A stretch of DNA of 64,000 bases, from the NCBI GenBank assembly GCA_018711275.1, contig DVIN01000021.1, positions 85,671-149,670 on the forward strand. Direction: 5' to 3'. The notes below the pieces were generated by a model. That model did no database searches. It saw only the letters and a list, made by a program, of their open reading frames with translations, and was not told where the DNA came from. This stretch comes from Candidatus Pullilachnospira intestinigallinarum (GTDB lineage: Bacteria > Bacillota > Clostridia > Lachnospirales > Lachnospiraceae). Position 1 is the first letter of the stretch, and each line of letters begins with the position of its first letter. Positions 60,854-64,000 of the stretch are shown one piece after another. The position numbers and the translations under genes were made by a program.

Positions 60854-61771
60854 ATGTTAGATGTTTGTTTGCTGGGAACCGGGGGAATGATGCCGCTCCC
60901 CCGGCGTTTTCTTACGTCCCTGATGATGCGGTATAATGGAAGCAATCTGATGATCGACTGCGGGGAAGGAACGCAGGTGGCGGTGAAAGCCAAAGGCTGG
61001 TCTTTCAAACCCATCGATGTGATCTGCTTTACCCATTACCACGCCGATCATATCAGCGGACTTCCGGGCCTGCTTCTGACCATGGGAAATGCGGAGCGGA
61101 CCGAACCGCTGCTTCTGGCGGGACCGAAGGGACTGGAACGGGTGGCATCTGCCCTGCGGGTGATCGCGCCGGAGCTGCCGTTTCCCATTCTGTACCGGGA
61201 ATTTTCCGGGCCCGAGGAGCGCTTCCAGGTGGGAGGATACGATATCACCGCCTTCCGGGTCAATCACAATGTGGTCTGCTACGGTTACACTGTGGAAATC
61301 CACCGGCAGGGAAAATTTTCCGTGGAAGCGGCAAAGGAACGGGGAATCCCTCTGAAATACTGGAACCCTCTGCAGAAAGGGGAGACCATCACGGAGGGAG
61401 AAAAAATTTATACGCCGGACATGGTGCTGGGGCCGGGACGAAAAGGGCTGAAGGTAACCTACTGTACCGATACCCGGCCGGTGGAGGCCATTGTCCGCCA
61501 CGCGGAAGGGTCCGATTTGATGATCTGTGAAGGCATGTACGGAGAACCGGGAAAAGAGGCGAAGGCCAGGGAGTACAGGCATATGACCTTCCGGGAAGCT
61601 TCAAAACTTGCCAGGGAGGCCAGACCAAAGGAACTGTGGCTGACGCATTTCAGCCCGTCTCTGGTAAAACCGGAGGAATATATGTCTCAGGTGCGGGAAA
61701 TTTTCCCCAACGCCTATGCCGGAAAAGACGGAAAATCCGTGGATCTGGCTTTTGAGGAGGAAGAAGGATGA
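60854..61771 (+). CDS. rnz: ribonuclease Z (MBL fold)
   Basis: 305 residues. It removes 3' trailers from tRNA precursors lacking CCA, matching the CCA-less tRNA genes at the end of this window. The metallo-beta-lactamase motif is His61, His63, Asp65, His66 in THYHADH. The N-terminus [36 protein letters not shown] and the later [24 protein letters not shown] and WLTHFSPS are family typical. It follows the zinc-ribbon gene and ends 4 bases into tsaD. Confidence 0.92.
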   Translation: MLDVCLLGTGGMMPLPRRFLTSLMMRYNGSNLMIDCGEGTQVAVKAKGWSFKPIDVICFTHYHADHISGLPGLLLTMGNAERTEPLLLAGPKGLERVASALRVIAPELPFPILYREFSGPEERFQVGGYDITAFRVNHNVVCYGYTVEIHRQGKFSVEAAKERGIPLKYWNPLQKGETITEGEKIYTPDMVLGPGRKGLKVTYCTDTRPVEAIVRHAEGSDLMICEGMYGEPGKEAKAREYRHMTFREASKLAREARPKELWLTHFSPSLVKPEEYMSQVREIFPNAYAGKDGKSVDLAFEEEEG

Positions 61772-62796
61772 ACGAGGAAAAAGATATTCTCATATTAGCC
61801 ATAGAGAGTTCCTGTGATGAGACGGCGGCCGCCGTGGTGAAAAACGGAAGGACGGTGTTGTCCAATGTGATTTCCTCTCAGATTGAGCTGCACAAGCTGT
61901 ATGGCGGCGTGGTGCCGGAGATTGCGTCCAGGAAACATATCGAAAAAATCAATCAGGTCATCGAGGAGGCACTGGCGGAGGCTAATGTCACCCTGGATGA
62001 CCTGGACGCTGTGGGCGTCACCTATGGACCTGGGCTGGTAGGAGCGCTGCTGGTGGGAGTGGCCGAGGCAAAAGCCATCAGCTGGGCGAAAAAGCTTCCG
62101 CTGGTGGGCGTGCATCATATTGAAGGCCATGTTTCTGCCAACTATATTGAAAATCCGGATCTGGAACCGCCCTTTTTATGTCTGATAGTCTCCGGTGGTC
62201 ATACCCATCTGGTGATTGTGAAGGACTACGGGGAATTTGAAATTCTGGGAAAAACCAGAGATGATGCGGCCGGAGAAGCCTTTGACAAGGTGGCACGGGC
62301 CATTGGGCTGGGATATCCTGGCGGTCCCAAAATCGACAAGCTTTCCAGAGAAGGAAATCCGAACGCCATTCCATTTCCAAAAGCAAAACTGGAGGATGGC
62401 CCCTATGATTTCAGCTTCAGCGGTGTGAAATCAGCGGTGTTGAACCATATCAACCGCTGCAGGATGCAGGGAGAGCCCATCTGTGAAGCGGATATTGCGG
62501 CTTCCTTCCAGAAATCGGTGGTAGATACCCTGGTGGAGAAGGCAGTGGCGGCTGCAAAGGCTTACAATATGGACCGGCTGGCGATTGCGGGAGGTGTGGC
62601 CTCCAACAGCACTCTGCGGGCGGCCATGGAACAGGCCTGTCAGGCGGAGCATATCCGTTTTTATCACCCGTCGCCCATTTTCTGCACAGACAACGCGGCA
62701 ATGATCGGCGTGGCCGCCTACTATGAATATCAGAAGGGAACACGGCACGGGCTGGATCTCAATGCGGTTCCGAATCTGAAACTGGGGGAACGGTGA
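61768..62796 (+). CDS. tsaD: tRNA N6-adenosine threonylcarbamoyltransferase TsaD
   Basis: 342 residues. It transfers the threonylcarbamoyl group to A37 of tRNA. The N-terminal [18 protein letters not shown], the metal-binding [14 protein letters not shown] (His pair), VSGGHTHLV and the second-half [14 protein letters not shown] [23 protein letters not shown] are all present. It overlaps rnz by 4 bp (ATGA). It completes the t6A set with tsaE and tsaB; tsaC is not in the window. Confidence 0.97.
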   Translation: MNEEKDILILAIESSCDETAAAVVKNGRTVLSNVISSQIELHKLYGGVVPEIASRKHIEKINQVIEEALAEANVTLDDLDAVGVTYGPGLVGALLVGVAEAKAISWAKKLPLVGVHHIEGHVSANYIENPDLEPPFLCLIVSGGHTHLVIVKDYGEFEILGKTRDDAAGEAFDKVARAIGLGYPGGPKIDKLSREGNPNAIPFPKAKLEDGPYDFSFSGVKSAVLNHINRCRMQGEPICEADIAASFQKSVVDTLVEKAVAAAKAYNMDRLAIAGGVASNSTLRAAMEQACQAEHIRFYHPSPIFCTDNAAMIGVAAYYEYQKGTRHGLDLNAVPNLKLGER

Positions 62797-63503
62797 TGAA
62801 AGAAAAATGTATGGCAGTGGTGCTGGCCGCCGGCAAAGGGAAAAGAATGCAGACTTCTGTCCACAAACAGTACCTGAAAATCCGGGAATACCCGGTGCTT
62901 TACTATTCCCTGAAATGTTTTGAGGACTGTCCCTGGATCGACGGGATCATCCTGGTGACCGGCGAAGGGGAGACTGCATACTGCCGGGAAGAAATTGTGG
63001 AACGGTATGGGTTTCGGAAAGTGACGGACATTGTTGTCGGCGGAAAAGAAAGATACCATTCTGTATATCAGGGCCTGCAGGCCTGCGGCCCCTGTGATTA
63101 TGTGTTCATCCATGACGGCGCCCGCCCCTTTGTGGACCGGGAGATCCTGGAGCGCGGTCTTGAGACTGTGCGCCGGTGCGGCGCCTGCGCGGCGGGAATG
63201 CCGGTGAAAGATACCGTGAAAATCGTTGACGGAGAAGGTCTGGTGATCGAAACACCGGACAGAAGCCGGGTGTGGAATGTACAGACCCCGCAGATTTTTT
63301 CTTTTCCGCTGGTATTGGATGCGTATCAGAAAGCGCTTGCAGGAGACTGTGCCGGCATAACCGATGATGCCATGGTGGTGGAACAGCATGGAAATCATCC
63401 GGTGAAGCTCTTTGAGGGCTCTTATTATAACATAAAAATCACCACGCCGGAGGACCTGGTAATCGCAGAAAAATTTTTTGACGAGAAAAATGGAAAAAAA
63501 TAA
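62796..63503 (+). CDS. ispD: 2-C-methyl-D-erythritol 4-phosphate cytidylyltransferase
   Basis: 235 residues. It makes CDP-methylerythritol in the MEP isoprenoid pathway. VVLAAGKGKRMQTSVHKQYLKI is the nucleotide-binding start with the expected Arg/Lys; VFIHDGARPFVD and MPVKDTVKIVD follow, and NVQTPQIFSFPLVLDAY is the IspD signature. The ATG shares its first base with the tsaD stop (TGATG), RBS GGGGGAA. The gene ends just before the tRNA promoter. Confidence 0.95.
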   Translation: MKEKCMAVVLAAGKGKRMQTSVHKQYLKIREYPVLYYSLKCFEDCPWIDGIILVTGEGETAYCREEIVERYGFRKVTDIVVGGKERYHSVYQGLQACGPCDYVFIHDGARPFVDREILERGLETVRRCGACAAGMPVKDTVKIVDGEGLVIETPDRSRVWNVQTPQIFSFPLVLDAYQKALAGDCAGITDDAMVVEQHGNHPVKLFEGSYYNIKITTPEDLVIAEKFFDEKNGKK

Positions 63504-63513
63504 AAATTGAGTA

Positions 63514-63542
63514 TTGACAGGAGAGAGATGGGATGCTAAAAT
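63514..63542 (+). promoter_or_regulatory. strong promoter of the tRNA-Ser pair
   Basis: Perfect TTGACA (63514-63519), 17 bp, TAAAAT (63537-63542), 50 bp before the first tRNA. Confidence 0.85.
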
Positions 63543-63591
63543 AGCTCTTGTCTCTGAGCGAGACAGGCGCGAAAGACCACTGAAAAGATAT

Positions 63592-63677
63592 GGAGAGGTA
63601 TCGAAGTGGTCATAACGAGGCGGTCTTGAAAACCGTTTGTCCGCAAGGGCGCGTGGGTTCGAATCCCACCCTCTCCG
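63592..63677 (+). tRNA. tRNA-Ser (anticodon TGA)
   Basis: Acceptor arms GGAGAGG and CCTCTCC close the cloverleaf. The anticodon loop CT-TGA-AA sits in GCGGTCTTGAAAACCGT. A variable arm GTCCGCAAGGGCGC and T-arm GTGGGTTCGAATCCCAC complete a class II tRNA, as for serine. CCA is not encoded. Confidence 0.95.
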
Positions 63678-63707
63678 TTAAATAAAACTGAGATGATCAG
63701 GCACTGT

Positions 63708-63796
63708 GGAGAAGTACCCAAGTGGTTGAAGGGGCTCCCCTGGAAAGGGAGTAGGTCGTTAATAGCGGCGCGAGGGTTCAAATCCCTCCTTCTCCG
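63708..63796 (+). tRNA. tRNA-Ser (anticodon GGA)
   Basis: Acceptor arms GGAGAAG and CTTCTCC. The anticodon loop CT-GGA-AA lies in GCTCCCCTGGAAAGGGAG. The long variable arm is GTAGGTCGTTAATAGCGGCGC, and the T-arm is GAGGGTTCAAATCCCTC. CCA is not encoded. Confidence 0.95.
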
Positions 63797-63844
63797 TTCG
63801 GCGAAAGCCGCGAGGACAAACCTCGAAAAAACCGAAAAAACATC

Positions 63845-63873
63845 TTGACAGATGGTGGAATCGGTGATAAACT
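63845..63873 (+). promoter_or_regulatory. rRNA operon promoter
   Basis: Perfect TTGACA (63845-63850), 17 bp, TAAACT (63868-63873), heading the leader of an rRNA operon that continues past the window. Confidence 0.75.
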
Positions 63874-64000
63874 ATGAAAGCTGTCGCAAGACAGAGAACC
63901 ATGATAACTGAACAGTGAAACACATTCCTCGAAAGTTCTTTAATCATTAACGAACGATCGAAAGATCCTTTAAAACAGTAAAAAGGGATAGATTAGCCAA
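63874..64000 (+). other. rRNA operon leader with boxA; 16S gene beyond window
   Basis: The leader contains a GTTCTTTAA boxA-like element (63935-63943), used in NusB/NusE antitermination, inside sequence with AACTGAACAGTGAAACAC that is characteristic of Clostridia rrn leaders. The mature 16S sequence itself has not begun by position 64000. Confidence 0.7.

Overview
This 64-kb window comes from the chromosome of a Gram-positive anaerobe of the class Clostridia, most likely family Lachnospiraceae. Supporting signs are an adenosylcobalamin-dependent ribonucleotide reductase, rubrerythrin, a DUF1846 protein, a DUF6442/XRE pair, AAGGAGG-type ribosome-binding sites, sigma-A promoters of TTGACA-17-TATAAT type, serine tRNAs without an encoded CCA end, and a mid-range GC content. 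Species cannot be fixed from the sequence. Most of the window is ordinary housekeeping chromosome.

Region 1 (1-11.8 kb): a truncated ABC-class ATPase, a CYTH-domain protein, two small XRE regulators, an orphan substrate-binding lipoprotein, proC, a DJ-1/PfpI protein, then the protein quality-control run tig-clpP-clpX-lon-engB. Region 2 (11.8-16.7 kb): an ECF transporter module in which the two ATPases are one fused protein (EcfA1-EcfA2), ecfT, truA, and rplM-rpsI with a leader RNA. Region 3 (16.7-24.6 kb), accessory: a strict 53-bp-period array of hairpin-forming repeats in AT-rich DNA beside a PD-(D/E)XK-like nuclease gene, a sigma factor with a disrupted C-terminus overlapping a VanY-like carboxypeptidase, a TipA-like MerR regulator with an ANT(6)-type adenylyltransferase, a GGDEF sensor and rubrerythrin.

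Region 4 (24.6-38.9 kb): nrdJ, the DUF6442/XRE pair with twin operators, a Tet(M)/EF-G-like GTPase fused to a Rae1/YacP-type NYN nuclease domain, a CstA-like membrane protein, a small HD (RelA/SpoT-like) hydrolase, a VOC protein, a MATE exporter, a double-Nudix protein, greA, an alpha/beta hydrolase and a LacA/Maa-type acetyltransferase. Region 5 (39.0-45.5 kb): divergent yitT and merR genes around a 19-bp-spacer promoter, a Gfo/Idh/MocA oxidoreductase, a yybP-ykoY (Mn2+) riboswitch with its own promoter and terminator but no classical metal transporter behind it, two small genes (one YccF), and a two-gene ABC system.

Region 6 (45.5-64 kb): galE, DUF1846, ftsH, uvrC, hprK and glucokinase, a class A penicillin-binding protein with a long disordered tail, yigZ, a cyclophilin, the t6A tRNA-modification cluster (tsaE-tsaB-rimI ... 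tsaD) with a zinc-binding small protein and RNase Z inside it, ispD, two tRNA-Ser genes, and the promoter and boxA leader of an rRNA operon whose 16S gene lies beyond the window.

The observations most worth following are the 53-bp repeat array with its nuclease-like neighbour, the Tet(M)-like/NYN fusion, the Mn2+ riboswitch with an unexpected target, a dispersed family of modular palindromic repeats sitting on ribosome-binding sites, the EcfA1-EcfA2 fusion and the broken sigma factor/VanY junction. Everything here was read by eye; no database search or folding program was run.
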